Assembly: GCA_009760855.2 (NCBI GenBank)
Contig: WPIO01000157.1
Span: 267,001 to 331,000, forward strand
Direction: 5' to 3'
Source: Cristatella mucedo
Lineage: Eukaryota > Bryozoa > Phylactolaemata > Cristatellidae
DNA length: 64,000 bases
Part shown: piece after piece, positions 40,721 through 53,121 of the stretch
Layout of the letters: each line of letters opens with the position of its first letter
Position numbering within the stretch: position 1 is the first letter of the stretch
Made by a program: the position numbers and the translations under genes
Notes under the pieces: model-generated
Database searches by the model: none
The model's input: only the letters and a program-made list of their open reading frames with translations
Told to the model about the DNA's origin: nothing

Positions 40721-40826
40721 CGCCGCGATGTATGTAAGTACCGCCGCGATGTATGTAAGTACCGCCGCGATGTATGTAAGTACCGCCGCGATGTATGTAA
40801 GTACCGCCGCGATGTATGTAAGTACC
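40721..40826. repeat. 21-bp minisatellite, five perfect units
   Basis: The unit cgccgcgatgtatgtaagt(ac) is repeated five times without change. One frame reads MYVSTAA repeatedly. Each unit holds a consensus-like 5' splice site gtaagta and two CpG-rich steps in an AT-rich flank. Confidence 0.96.
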
Positions 40827-41493
40827 GTGTTTATTATAAAGAAGTGTCCAATTATATCTGAAAGTTTTTTGAATTTGCTTACTTGCTCAATATTCCCGTT
40901 TTCTTTGCTTTGCTACAAATTGAATGCATTCCTAGTCGCTAAATGAACTCTTGCATCTCTTATATCTTTCCTCGTGTATCATATTATTTTATTTTCTAAA
41001 TAAACTCTTCCATCTCTTATATCTTATCAACTCTTGCTTGCCGTACCCGGCAAAGAGGGTCTTGGCGAGCATCCTTAGTTAAAATAACAAGGACAGCAAC
41101 GGTAAACTTGATCGGAAAAGCTCGAATTCTCACGTGCAACATTCTCCCCGGTCGTTCAGCTGCTGCTTAGCAGTTTGCCTCTTCCTTGGCTAGCAAGTTG
41201 GGCATTGTAGCAAAACGAAGCATGAGTCGGAACCTAGTTATCCACTGGCACTCTGTAAGACGGCAGCTGATGGCTGGGCTCGGCTTCGGCTAATATTTAA
41301 GTGACCTGCAGTTTGGTAGTAGCCAGCAGTCGGCTCTGGTCTGGTGACCGGCTTTGCTTGACGAGGTGTAGCCGGCGATTCGTCAGCTCTTCAATGAAAC
41401 AGCAACTGCAGCTGGTCAAGTCCCTCGAGGCTGAGAACACCTTACCAAGAGTGCCCCACCCCAACATGGAAGCCTGGTTGCAGCGTCCAGGAG
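40827..41493. other. intergenic, no recognised element
   Basis: AATAAA occurs near 40998 on the plus strand. A GC-richer block at 41250-41480 has short open frames without known domains. Confidence 0.4.
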
Positions 41494-41575
41494 GCTATAA
41501 TAATAATAATAATGTGCTTGATTAAGCACCCTAAGAGAACTCGATCTCTTTCTAGGCGCTGTACATTGACTAGCA
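41494..41575 (-). mobile_element. L2-A LINE tail, antisense
   Basis: AAT run, then aagcaccctaagagaactcg and tttctaggcgctgtacatt. Confidence 0.75.
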
Positions 41576-42589
41576 GTTGTATAGTAGTGGGGGAGGGGTC
41601 TATTGTTTGCTTCGAGCTGCTCTTGTGGCGGCGAGGTGCCTTTGGCTATGCCAAGTGTGATACCATAACTTGTTCTAATGATGAAGATGGCGCTACTCGT
41701 TTTGTTACAGCCGTGGTTACAAATGCTGTCAGCCATGTGCCCTTGGCTTGCATGAGTGGGCTTCCAGAGAGTTTTGTGCCTTTAAAGGGCCACTTTTAGA
41801 TGCACTAAAGGAGCAATTTCATTCGATATGTCCGAAGAGTCTTTCCTCGAGGTCCGTACAGCTTCAGAGTGGTTCGAGAGAGATTCGTGATTCGAGAGAG
41901 AATCCGAGTGATTCGTTAGCTAGTTAGTCTAGTTCTTGTAGATGCACTTGCATGTCATAAAGTTGACCGTCATGACACAATGCAAACCTTCCTAAGAAGG
42001 CGAGCGCTTTTATTGTAGAAGGCATCTCTACTAAAATCCGTTTGGATCACCTTCCGTGCACAGATTCAAGTTCTACCAAAGTTTATTACAACAATTTTGG
42101 AGTAGCCGAAAAGCCCCGATGGGTGACGTTCTTTCATCACTCAAAATCCGAGTCCTTTAGTTGCCAGGTACCCCATACGAAAGGTTCGAGTGGTGTGTGT
42201 GACCAAATCCAGGCACGGCCGGCTCAACAGCTGCCCCACCGCCCAGCTCTTTCACTGCGGCCTGTTGCAGCCGGTTTCCCCCGAAGACCAATGCGTATAA
42301 GGAACGTCCTCGACATGTCCACAAAACCCACGAAGCGCCCACCTCGCTTGCAAAGAGTTGGCACTACCACCCCTTGCTCCATCACCGTTTGGATAATTCT
42401 TCATAGCTGCTTTCTATGATATTCATTCAATTAAATGCCAAAAATGTGTGATATTTATAGTTATTCAACTCCTTGCCTAAAAATCTAGTTTAAAAAATCA
42501 CTAGTCAACAAATGTAAAAAAGTTTTGTAGTTTTTTCTGGCGCCGCTCCCTTAGCCCAGCGCCCTAGGCGATTGCCTAGTTTGCCTAAT
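41576..42589. other. intergenic, no recognised gene
   Basis: A plus-strand frame at 42042-42419 (125 codons, Pro/Arg-rich second half) has no known domain. At 42540-42600 a GC-rich block (agcgccctaggcgattgcct) resembles the end of a DNA transposon and is cut by the L2-B copy that follows. Confidence 0.35.
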
Positions 42590-43620
42590 GGAAGTGCTGA
42601 CCCTGTTCGGGCCCATGGGATTGGCTATCACTTATATGCTGACAATACTCAGCAGCATTCGTCATTTAGACCATCAGAAAAAATCTGCTGCAGCACCTGA
42701 TAAACTTTATGCTTGCCTTGCTGACATTCGATCCTGGATGTCGTGGCAAATTTCCTGAAAAAACGACGATAAAACTGAGCTGCTACTAATTGGACACCCA
42801 AGCTTATGGCTGGACTAGAAGACTTTGCTCTTATAATAGGTGATGCTGCTTGCAATAATCACCGTGTACTTGGAATTTGGGTTTTGTCTTTGACAACTAC
42901 CGACATTTTCGAAAGTTTCATAAGACTGCCTCCACAGCTAGCGTATCAAGTCTGATCCCTATGTAAGATTAGGGACTGTCTAGGCTTGCGAAAATTCAGC
43001 TAGCACCCTGGTTCTATCTTGGCTTGATTATTACAATTCCATTTTGGTTTGGGCTACCGAAAAAAGCCACTAGGCCACTGCAGCTGGTGGTGAATACAGC
43101 TGCAGTGGTCCAGTGCAGGAATCCCTGAGGTATCTACTACTGAAGGAGCTTCGGTGGCTTCCGGTTGATCAACCCATACAGAATAGTCTTTGCACTAACC
43201 CACAAGGTCCGCCATGGTTTAGCTCCTTCATAGCTTAACTGCAGCACCAGTTTCAGCCTCCTCATGCCTTCAGTTCATCTCTGGGCAACAAATTAGCTGC
43301 TCTATTCCTCTGCTTATAGAACATTGGCAGCAAAAGCTTTTGTTCTGCTGGTCGTAGACTGTGGAACTAACTTCTGCGATTCTTACGAAACGACGTGTAC
43401 TCTCCTGCTGACGATTATGGCACATCTTGTCCAGCCGTCCTGAGCTGCTACTTCATGCTACTCACTACCTCAAACGCCATGCTTCCCACTGACTCTTTTT
43501 GTTTGAGAGGAAGTCTGTTGGCTACCGTGTGCGTACCGAAAGCTGCTTGGCTTTGAGTGGACTAGACAAAACTGCCATGCCCTGCGTAATACTCACAGTC
43601 TTTGTGGAGTTACAGAGATG
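42590..43620 (+). mobile_element. L2-B LINE 3' half, degenerate
   Basis: Starts near atgctgacaatactcag (YADN-type remnant of YADD), continues with cattcgatcctggatgtcg and caattccattttggtttggg, and ends in acagtctttgtggagttaca. Frames are broken. Confidence 0.8.
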
Positions 43621-43916
43621 CCTTTTATTAGAACTACAAAAAAAGGAAACTTTTAGGGAGACACGAGGGAGAACGAAGTGATAAAAGGAAAGGGGAGAAC
43701 ATGCACATGTAGATAAATAGATAAGGGAGAGAAGAATGCTAGACCAGATAGGTGAAGAGATTTTCTGAGTACCAATGAAAATTGTGCGGCTAGAATACTT
43801 ATTAACAAGGATAACCAGTCGGTAGGACTCCTTGACGATGGCAAACTGCACCTCTATTTCCCATGCTAGGTTCTGAAAGCAGGGTTAGGCGCAATAGTAT
43901 ATTCGTCAGCATCTCT

Positions 43917-43917
43917 T

Positions 43918-43988
<71 letters not shown>
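43917..43988. repeat. (CT)n microsatellite
   Basis: Nearly perfect CT array. Confidence 0.97.
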
Positions 43989-43991
<3 letters not shown>

Positions 43992-44340
43992 CCAGGTTCT
44001 CTTCCTCAGTTAGAGGTACAGGTTTTATTCTCTTTTTACTTCTGGTTTTATTTACACGCCACGGTGCATGGCTCCTACCCTGCAGCCTCACGACGGCATT
44101 TCTTTTCGAGCACCCTTCTGGCTTCCTGTCTTGCACCCTATGCCATTCTAGCAATGTAGCACCCAGATGATGGCTAGCTTCAAGTGATTAGTGAAAAACA
44201 ATCCTAGCCAGGTAAAGATTCAAAGCCCAAACCGTGGTTTACATCATCATAACGCTAACCAATAGGCTCCGGGGCAGTCTGTTGGTCCAACACTCCCACT
44301 TACTCGGTCGCCCTTCCCCCTGATCCTCCTACCAAGCTTT

Positions 44341-44358
44341 TTGTCTCTGTCTGTCTCT

Positions 44359-44452
<94 letters not shown>

Positions 44453-44477
44453 CTGTCTCTCTCTCTGTCTCTCTCTG

Positions 44478-44508
<31 letters not shown>

Positions 44509-44520
44509 CTCTCCCTCTCT
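44341..44520. repeat. (CT)n microsatellite with CTGT variants
   Basis: About 90 bp of perfect CT (44365-44450) flanked by tctgtctctg variants. Confidence 0.97.
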
Positions 44521-45977
44521 CAATGTATTCCTTAAGACTCGGGCCTTCTTACAGCGACTGCTTGCTCTAAATTCAGCTGTGTGCATACCACTGTGACCTT
44601 TCACCTTGTTGCACACTTTATGAACATCACAGCTGCCATTTGTCAGTGTCATGGCTTTCCTACTAGGGCTGTGCTTGCATTCCCCTGTAAAAGAGCATTC
44701 TGGATATTAGTCTGCTACATGCTGACTGCCCAATCCTACATTGCAGTGTGTGCGTCTGAGAGTGCGGACATGCTGGGGTTTAATGCATTAATTCCAATGA
44801 ATAGTGACCCAGAATCTACGGGGCCTAGGGCACGACAGCTCAGCACCTTGATTTTTTCGCACACGACCAAAGCTATTGTGTTCACGGCAGATGCATGACA
44901 AGGATTTCTGACTGAAAGTGCATGTGCACCAACACCTGCTCGCATGCCTTTTACTCTGGGTGTCTCATTCAGTGGACCAGAGTAAAGGTGTGTTGTGTTC
45001 ACTCTGTGAAAAAGCATCCACGCCTTCGAGGCTACCAAACTGCCTATGGTGAGCAGCTGGATGTTGGAGAAAAAAAGAGACTGTTGGGATGAGTTTTGGG
45101 TGGAGAATGTTTAGTCTGTGCTCCAGATAAAATCTATTTATTATACCATCGGCTTGAGTAGAGAGTGTGAAGAAAAGTGAGTAAATAGGAGCATCTGCCC
45201 AGATAGTGAGAGAGAATTAAGGAGCCGACAGTCAGGTGGTCAGCCAGCCAGACATCGCCAATGGAAGGAGTGAGTGGCTGGCAAGCTGAGGCTGACAATC
45301 ACATGCGTCAGCAAAGCCTGCTAGTTGATTAATGGGCACCATGTAAGTAGAGGTGCAGTTGAGAGTGCTGGCAGCAGCTTCGGCTGCAAGCTGAGGCTGA
45401 AGGCTGAGCTGAGCTGCCAATCGCTGCTACAAACCTAAACAAGGAACCAGGCAGCAGCTGCCACCAGGTGTGCTTGCTGCCTCTCAGTTGAGCATACTGT
45501 AGGAGACAGCTACAAACTATGAACCTGCAGGTACAGGCAAGTAAACATGACACACTGGTCAATCTCATGCAGACTGCTGGTCCCAGCCACAGCCATATGA
45601 GGATGGATCAGATCACGTCTGCCGGAGGGGACCTGCCATGCCCTATTGTCTACAGTAATGTGATGTCATCGTTGCCGGAATGCAGTCAGTCTAAGAGTGA
45701 GTCAGTTCATTCCTAGCTTCACTGAGTATGCCGATGCAGCCCAGCAGCCTCACGAGTTTGCACCAACGAGTCATTCCAGCAGGCAAGGGGTGCTTGCCGC
45801 CCCATCTATATAGCCCATAGTGCACGAAAGACAGACGTCGACCAATTTGTGACACCAGAAAGCAATCGACCTAGTGCTAATAACCATGGTTACTGGTGAT
45901 TCATCAATGCTGCAGGCTTCCCATTAACCCTGCAGAGCCTGCCACTCCTGCCGCCAACTGTGATCCGAATGATGACG
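44521..45977. other. intergenic, no recognised element
   Basis: A 105-codon plus-strand frame (44581-44898) shows no known domain. Nothing else can be assigned. Confidence 0.4.
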
Positions 45978-46370
45978 ACAATGTAATGTGTATCTCCGTC
46001 TGTAACTCCACAAAGCCATAAAGACTAAGTGGGTGTTATGCATGAGAGTATTGTATAGCGCACTCACAGCCTAAGTGGCTTTCGCTACACATTCGGTAGC
46101 CAACAGACTTCGTCTCACGCAACAAAGAGAAAGTGGGAAGCATAGCAGAGTCAGGAGAGCAGTTGAGATAGTGAGTAGCATGGAAGTAGACGCTCAGGAC
46201 GCTGAAAAGGATGAGTTATAGTCGGCAGCAGGAGAGTAGTTGTCGTTGCATAAGAATTGTGGAAGGGAGTTCCACAGTTTAGGACCTGCAGAGCCAAAGC
46301 TTCTATCGCCAACGGTGTTTAAGCAGAGGAATGGAACAGCTAATTTATTGTCCATACAGGACCCGACAAG
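45978..46370 (-). mobile_element. L2-B LINE 3' end, antisense
   Basis: The 3' UTR and last part of the ORF in antisense (tgtatctccgtctgtaactc, agagaaagtgggaagcatag). It is closely similar to the next copy. Confidence 0.85.
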
Positions 46371-46604
46371 TCATCAGTGGCTGCACGGCAGCTGCACTTG
46401 CCAATGATTGGCTGCCTACTGACCTCGGCACTGCAGCCAACGTGAAGCATCTACATATACAGCCTCATCACCACCATCGTCCTGGCCGACGGCAGGCAGG
46501 GGGCGATTTCATCAACATAAAATGGTGGCATGTCCAAGAATGGTCCGCAAGCAGGGTCTAGTGAGTGTAGCCTGAGCTGCAGGCACAACTGCCACAACAC
46601 CCTT

Positions 46605-47375
46605 GCCATTGTAATGTAATGTAATGTATCTCCGTCTGTAACTCCACAAAGTCATAAAGACCATGTGGGTGTTACGCAGGAGAGTTTTGTATAGCGCACT
46701 CACAGCCTAAGAGGCTTTCGGTACGCATTCGGTAGCCAACAGACTTCGTCTCACGCAACAAAGAGAAAGTGGGAAGCATAGCAGAGTCAGGAGAGCAGTT
46801 GAGGTAGTGAGTAGCATAGAAGTAGCAGCTCAGGACCGCTGAAAAAGATGTGCCATAGTCGGCAGTTGGTGAGTAGATGTCGTTGCGTAAGAATTGTGGA
46901 AGCGAGTTCCACAGTCTAGGACCTGCAGAGCTAAAGCTTCTGTCGCCAACTGTCTTTAAGCGGAGGAATGGGACAGCTTATTCATTGTCCACAGAGGACC
47001 TGAGGGCGCGAACAGGCTGAAACTGATGCAGCGGTTCAGCTAGGTATGAAGGAGCCAAGCCGTGGCGGGCCTTGTGGGTCAGCGTAAGAACTTTGCTCTG
47101 TATCCTTTGCTCAACCGGCAACCATTCTAGTTCTTTCAGCAAAGGAGACACGTGCTCAAACCGCTGGGACTTGAAGACCAGCCTTGCAGCCATATTCATA
47201 GTCCGCTGTAGTGGCCTAATAGCTTTCTTTGGCAGCCCAGCCAAAAGGGAATTACAATAATCAAGCCGAGACAGAACTAAAGAGCTAGTTAAATTTTTTA
47301 CAAGCCACTGTGGGAGACAGCTTCTAATCTTGGATAGGGATCGAATGTGATAGCTAGCTGTAGAGGCAGTCTTTG
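46605..47375 (-). mobile_element. L2-B LINE 3' half, antisense
   Basis: The reverse complement encodes [60 protein letters not shown] and [20 protein letters not shown] in one frame, then the 3' UTR. It is the best preserved L2-B RT C-terminus here. Confidence 0.88.
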
Positions 47376-48358
47376 GGCTCCTCGTTTGGCAGCAGGGCAG
47401 TAATAGCGAGAAGTGCCAAAAGATCAGCCTCAGCAACAATAGCGGTAGTTGTGCCTACAGACGAGCTGTAATCACCGGCTGGCCGCAGCACATAGCAGCA
47501 GCATACTGGGGCAGCGCATAGCAGCCGACTACACAGCCACAGCTCGCTGACAGTAGAAAAGAGAGCAAGGACTGCGACCGATGCTGCATCTCCGGCAGCA
47601 AGCAGTGCCATTCAACGTCAAAGCTCGAAAGCCAGCAGAGCAAGGGCTGAGTTGCAGCTCCGAAATTCGGTCCAACTTCCAGATGGGGGTGGAGCCGATG
47701 ACCTTTGTTGGTGCCAGCTCACTGGCTGTAGCAGCTAAGAGGAGGCAGCATATCACTTGGGTCGTGTCAACGACGACACGAAAGCGAAGGACCCAGATCG
47801 AGCGAGCCGTGCACGACGCCGGAGCAGCGAAAGCAGTCCACGTCGTCAAGGTAGCAGCATAGGTGCAGCCAGTGGGAAGTGCTGCTGCTGGCATTCCAGC
47901 TGCAGCTGCCACTACCACGGACAGACACTGTGACCACAGTTCTAATGGCAGCAGCCACCACAGCCATCTTCACGAAGTGATTGCTTCAACCATCTGCATT
48001 GGTGGCAGTCGTCGGTTATTTGGAGCACACAGCTCACCCTTCTGCCCGAGCGGGACAGCTCCTAAGCTAGGCAATTTAATGGCCTTAGTGAGGGTGCAGG
48101 CATCAGCCGGCAAGGGCAAGCCCTCTCAGTAGTAGCAGAAGAGCTTAAACTTCGTCTACCACCGTGGCTGCTGGTATGCCCATCTCACGTGCTAGCTTGC
48201 ACTGAGAGTCACAGCTGATGCTGATTCTAAGTTGATTAAGATTAATGTTTTCGTGGCTAGCTATTTAGCTGACTTAGTTCGTGGGCAGTTGTTTCTTCTC
48301 TGAGCAGCAGCAGTTATGCCCTAACTCGAGCAACATTTTTCTTGTTGCGATTTTTTAA
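47376..48358. other. intergenic, no recognised element
   Basis: CAG/CTG-rich sequence with short open frames on both strands and no recognisable domain. Confidence 0.4.
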
Positions 48359-48512
48359 GCTGATCTAACAGCCTCATTTATATCGAGACAGAGGAGCCTT
48401 TCTGGTTGTCACCACTTGCAGAGGACAATATAGGACCACCCACTGCAGGACTCGAACCCAAAACCTGGGTCGTGAAGAGCGAGCACCTTACCTCTGCGGC
48501 TGTGATCCCACA
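48359..48512 (-). mobile_element. SINE-B, antisense
   Basis: cagcctcatttatatcgaga, actgcaggactcgaaccc and gtcgtgaagagcgagcacct match SINE-B in reverse. Confidence 0.72.
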
Positions 48513-50164
48513 TGCAAGAAAGAAGTCGGCACACTTCGTGGCCTCCCTGCGCAGTTTAACGCACTCGACTGCATTGAAACGCAAAGACAAGCCCGCAAGT
48601 CTTTAACACACGAAGCAAGGGCTGCACTCCACTCGATTCATCGATTCATTCATGCCAGCAGCGGCAGAACTATTAGCTCTTGCTGGTATGTGCAGACAAT
48701 GTCGCCGACTCGCGGATTGATGGCCAATCTACTGCTCAGATAGCTCTGCAGCTTGCTGAAGTCAGAACTCTTGCTGTGTGCTGCCGATGCTGCCCGCCGC
48801 CTTTCTTGCTTCCTTTCTTGCTCCACTGACTCCCTAATCCACAAAGAGACCAACATCTGCCGGGTGGAGCGATCACATAGTGTACCTGAGACTGTGCAGC
48901 TAGCCGGCTGTCTTAACACTGGCGTTGTCTTACCACCAATGTGCCCGCCTGACAGACTTTCCCACCTTCACTAGATCCTAACAGACCTTCACGCTGAAGC
49001 CACATATCCTACTGTCTAGGTTTTGACTGCTGGCCACGGTGGCTACGGCTAATGTAATAGAAGCGCTTGGCGTTTGCTCATGAGATGATGCTGGCTGTCC
49101 AGCTAGGACAAAGTGTACACACCCTGCGGGTCCTGAATTTCAGTCACTTCATGCCGGTCCTTCCCTTTGGTGATGCTTGCTGCCTTGATTGCATAAATTT
49201 GCAGAGCCTTCCTTCTCTTCCTTCAGTCGGTTGTCTGAGTCGTGCAGATTGAAGAGTGGTCCGGTATTGTTGTGCTGGCGAACTGAGCACACATTCGATA
49301 GTAACCGTGTGAATTTGTATTTGCCTTTGTTCATCTAACCCTAAGCCTTTAGCTCGCAGACACAGCAGCAGTCTGCAGCTGTAGGCAGCACGGTTGGCCA
49401 GCAAAAGCTGCCACGTGGCATGATGGCAATGGCAAGCGAGTGAAAGCAGTCTTGGGCATGCAGGCATTTTTCGATGGTGACAAAAAATACTGGCTCTTAA
49501 TGATGCATCGGCTGTACCACCTACATGAGCCGTGCACGCTGAGAAAGCACAATAGTACCAGTCTGCCAAGAAAGCTAACACATTTGCAACTTAGCATATT
49601 CCACAGAACGACGACATATGTATATTCCACACAACGTACGTTCAGCGCCATATTTGAGGCTCCTTACACACTGCAAGAACTGCTGGGTGAAGGGGTACAG
49701 CTTCTTGGCAGACATAGGCAGAGTACAATTTTCTAGCTGGTCACTTTGCCATCCGAATAACCGTTAGGATTCAATGTCAACCAGCGCCACATGTCCTGAC
49801 CTACAAATGAGATAGGAGGACGTGTTCAAGCGACAGCAAACATTTTCCAGTATTAAAAATATTACACCAGCACGGCATGGATCCCCTGTAAATAATAAAA
49901 GAAGTTTTCAAGATTATCCACTGAGTACTGCTTCCGGATTGCAGGGCACGACTGGACTTCTATTTACCTTCCGTACCGACCAACATACAAGCGGTGCCCC
50001 CCCCCCCCCCCGTTGTGGGCAGGTAGCCTAAATTGTAAATTTCGGTGAGTATAACTTTCGGTGGTGACGGTGGGCTGGCTGACTCAGTCACATAGCTGTC
50101 GGTGGCCCGACAGTGCATGCCATAGTTGGGTGCAGGAAACAAAATCGGCTAATAGACAGCCTCG
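48513..50164. other. intergenic, no recognised element
   Basis: Open frames up to 145 codons (minus strand, 49144-49581) have no recognisable domain. A 15-bp C run lies at about 49997. Confidence 0.4.
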
Positions 50165-50292
50165 GGTGGGACCATGATATTACTCACCATTCAATTGCAT
50201 TTGCCTTTGCAGCAAATGTAAAGCGCCTATAAAGAGATTGAGTTCTCTGAGGGCGCTTTATCAAGTGCAATATTGTTATTATTATTATTATC
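50165..50292 (+). mobile_element. L2-A LINE 3' tail
   Basis: tactcaccattcaattgcat, gtaaagcgcctataaagag and tgagggcgctttatcaagtg, then ATT run. The tail hairpin is perfect here. Confidence 0.85.
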
Positions 50293-50973
50293 ATGTGAAT
50301 GACATAAGCGGTCTCTGCAGATGCCCCTCGGAGCATGCATTTTCTGGCTGCTGCTGGGCAACCGCATCGGACATCTGCATCACTGCGACCCATCAGACAA
50401 TAGGTAAATCTTAGGGCACACTGAAACTTTCGTGACAGAGTTTAACTTGGGTTATTCTTCCTGCAGTCCAACCTCGATGAGGGGGTGGGACAGAACCAGA
50501 AGCTTGGTAGCCAGTCATCCTATCACTCATGCTGAGTGGTGGTGCTGCAGCAGCAGCTGCTGCTGCTGCTGCTCGATTCCGCCCAGCTTTACCACCCCAA
50601 CTTCCGCTTGAGACCGGCAGGATGTTAGTGCCACCGTGCGAAGCCTCAGTGCTGTCTGTCTGGTGGGTGGGAGACCTTGCTGAGAAACATGGCATTGCAG
50701 GTTTGCAATGCTCAGACGGCAGCCTGGTGCATTAACGATGCATATTACATTATATTATATTTGTCCTGTTGGTGAATTATTATTAACAGACAATGTGTTG
50801 TAATTTGCTTACTTTGATCTTACGTTTCTTGCTGCTTCAGGCAGTGATGACTCGTTCAGTATGTGACCTAGCCTCTTTTCCTTTCGCGAAGCAGATGAAA
50901 GTCGCACCATACAAAGTCAGTATTATCCGGAGGTCTTTCTGAATCTGAATTTGGCAGTGCAAGTTGCTAGGAA

Positions 50974-50976
<3 letters not shown>
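50293..50976. other. intergenic, CAG/CTG palindrome
   Basis: gcagcagcagctgctgctgc at about 50549-50572 is a self-complementary triplet run. Open frames here are poly-Ala. Nothing else is recognised. Confidence 0.45.

Positions 50977-51028
<52 letters not shown>
50977..51028. repeat. (GA)n microsatellite
   Basis: Perfect GA array. Confidence 0.97.
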
Positions 51029-51030
<2 letters not shown>

Positions 51031-51291
51031 CCCAAGCACTGCAATGATCAGCAAATGAAGTGACTGAGCTCGGCGATCGTATAATAGCGGTCACACCCGA
51101 TATAACTAAGAAATCTATCAGAAAGCCCTGATGAGAAACGTAAACCAGTTGAATAGTGGCAAGGGGGTTCAGTTACCTCATCAAAATGAAACGCAGTTTG
51201 AGTGTGCCGAGCTCCAACTGCATTTATTGAAATAGTGGAATGCTCAACTGACTAGAAACAGAGCAAGCAAGAGATGGAGGGAGAGAGACAA

Positions 51292-51293
<2 letters not shown>

Positions 51294-51368
<75 letters not shown>

Positions 51369-51406
51369 GAAGAGGTGAGGAAGGGAGGAAGAGGGAGGGA
51401 AAGAGA

Positions 51407-51446
<40 letters not shown>

Positions 51447-51540
51447 GAGGAGAGAAAGAGGAAGGAGAGAGAGGAAGGGAGAGAGAAAGGGAGGAAGAGA
51501 GGGGAGGGGAAGAGTGAGAGAGAGAGGGGAGCAGAGAGTG
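51294..51540. repeat. polypurine GA/GGA tract, about 245 bp
   Basis: GA repeats mixed with ggaag and gggag. Almost no pyrimidine occurs on the plus strand. Confidence 0.95.
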
Positions 51541-51542
51541 GG

Positions 51543-51696
<154 letters not shown>

Positions 51697-51782
51697 AAAG
51701 GGGAGAAAGAGAGAGACAGACAGAGACAGACAGAGACAGCGAGAGAGAGAGCACTTTGGTACAGAATTCTCTCACGTAAGGT

Positions 51783-52545
51783 GTCTGTGCAAAACTCTTC
51801 AGCTAGGCTTGTCTGTCGTGAGTATCACAGTTGCCACATTACACCACTTCTAGCCGAGCTGCACTGGCTCCCGATCAAGCGTGTATCGTATGGTTATGCC
51901 ACTTACTTGTAGGTCTCTTTATTATCTGGCCCCGCCCAACCTATTAGAATACTCAGCAACCAGGCCAAGCATTGTACAACCTGCTGTTCCTACTCAAATT
52001 GCTTAGCTATAACTCGTACGAACCTCAAAATCTTTTGAGACTATGCATTTAGTTTATAAGCTCCCAAAGCTTTGAACTCACTGCCGACTGACGTAACGAC
52101 ATCGCCTGACATGACGAGCCGTGATGGCACACTAGGTAAGGCGGTTGCTTTCACGACCTTGGTCCCGAGGTCGTGGGTTCGATTCCTGCGGTGAGCGATC
52201 CTTTATCGCCACTGCAAGCGGTGGTGATAGCCGTAAAGGCTCTTCTGTCGCTATACAAAAAGAGGCTGTTTAATCAGCTAGGATTTAAAAAGAAGCTCAA
52301 ATTACACTTTTTATTACAGCATTTAGTGGGCCCCTGTGCGTTGTCCTTTGCCTGCTTACTCATGCTGCCGCTGTTCCTGCTGTTACTAACCATATCTACG
52401 CATTGACACTGCACAAATGTCAAATCTAACACTGGCATTGCGAATTTTACTGCTAATCATTTGGTCATGCTTTCTTTACAGCATCTGTAAAGTGCCTTGA
52501 AAGATATTCAGCTCTTTGAAGGTGTTATACACCGTATTATTATCA
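51783..52545 (+). mobile_element. L2-A LINE 3' part with nested SINE-B
   Basis: [20 protein letters not shown] and ELHWLPIKR mark the RT C-terminus. After the SINE-B (52116-52282) it resumes with atttaaaaagaagctcaaat and ends in the tail gtaaagtgccttgaaagata and ATT repeats. Confidence 0.82.
52116..52282 (+). mobile_element. SINE-B nested in L2-A
   Basis: Most complete SINE-B: head gagccgtgatggcacactag, B-box gtcgtgggttcgattcctg, body atcgccactgcaagcggtgg, end aggctgtttaatcagcta. Comparison with 14200-14270 shows it splits the LINE. No clear target-site duplication. Confidence 0.8.
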
Positions 52546-52585
52546 TTATTTCTTTGCACTTGGAAAGCAATAAAATGAGTCACTT

Positions 52586-52838
52586 AATAATAATAACAAT
52601 AATAATTCACTTGATAAAGCGCCGTCAGAGAACTTAATCTCTCTCTAGGCGCTTTACATTTGCTGCCAAGTGAAATGCAATTGAATGGTAAGTAAAATCA
52701 TGCTTGAAAAACAAACGAAATGAATAATATGGTTAGGGGTGACATGCACAGGGTCAGCATGCAAATGTGGTTAGTGGCAGCATGCACAGTGTCAGCACGC
52801 ATAAGCACATCAAGGACGAATCACAGGGACCCACTAAC
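52586..52838 (-). mobile_element. L2-A LINE 3' UTR and tail, antisense
   Basis: Nearly identical to 9035-9290 (aatcatgcttgaaaaacaaa, gacatgcacagggtcagcat). Confidence 0.88.
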
Positions 52839-52945
52839 GCATTGGCCATCATGAAAGTACTTTGTTGGCATTTGTCGAGACGACACACATCGAAAGGATA
52901 CTTAAATCCATGCTAAACAAGAAACACAAATGGTAAATAAGAGAC

Positions 52946-53082
52946 AGTGTGTGTGTGTGTGTGTGTTTGTGCGTGCATGTGTGTGTGTGTGCGCGCACGT
53001 GTGTGTGTGTGTGCGCGTGCGTGCGTGCATGTGCATGTGTGTGTGTGTGTGTGTGTGCGTGTGTGTGTGTGTGCGTGCGTGC

Positions 53083-53119
<37 letters not shown>
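52946..53119. repeat. (GT)n microsatellite with CG steps
   Basis: GT/GC alternating purine-pyrimidine run of about 170 bp. Confidence 0.97.

Positions 53120-53121
<2 letters not shown>

Noticed and set aside
42042-42419. 125-codon plus-strand frame, Pro/Arg-rich
   Set aside because: It has a conspicuous composition but no recognisable family or consistent splice partners, so it is noted only as unassigned.
49144-49581. 145-codon minus-strand frame
   Set aside because: No known domain and no exon-like context. A chance open frame is most likely.
50519-50735. Poly-Ala/poly-Gln coding repeat
   Set aside because: The CAG/CTG run is short and palindromic, and the flanking frame shows no gene.
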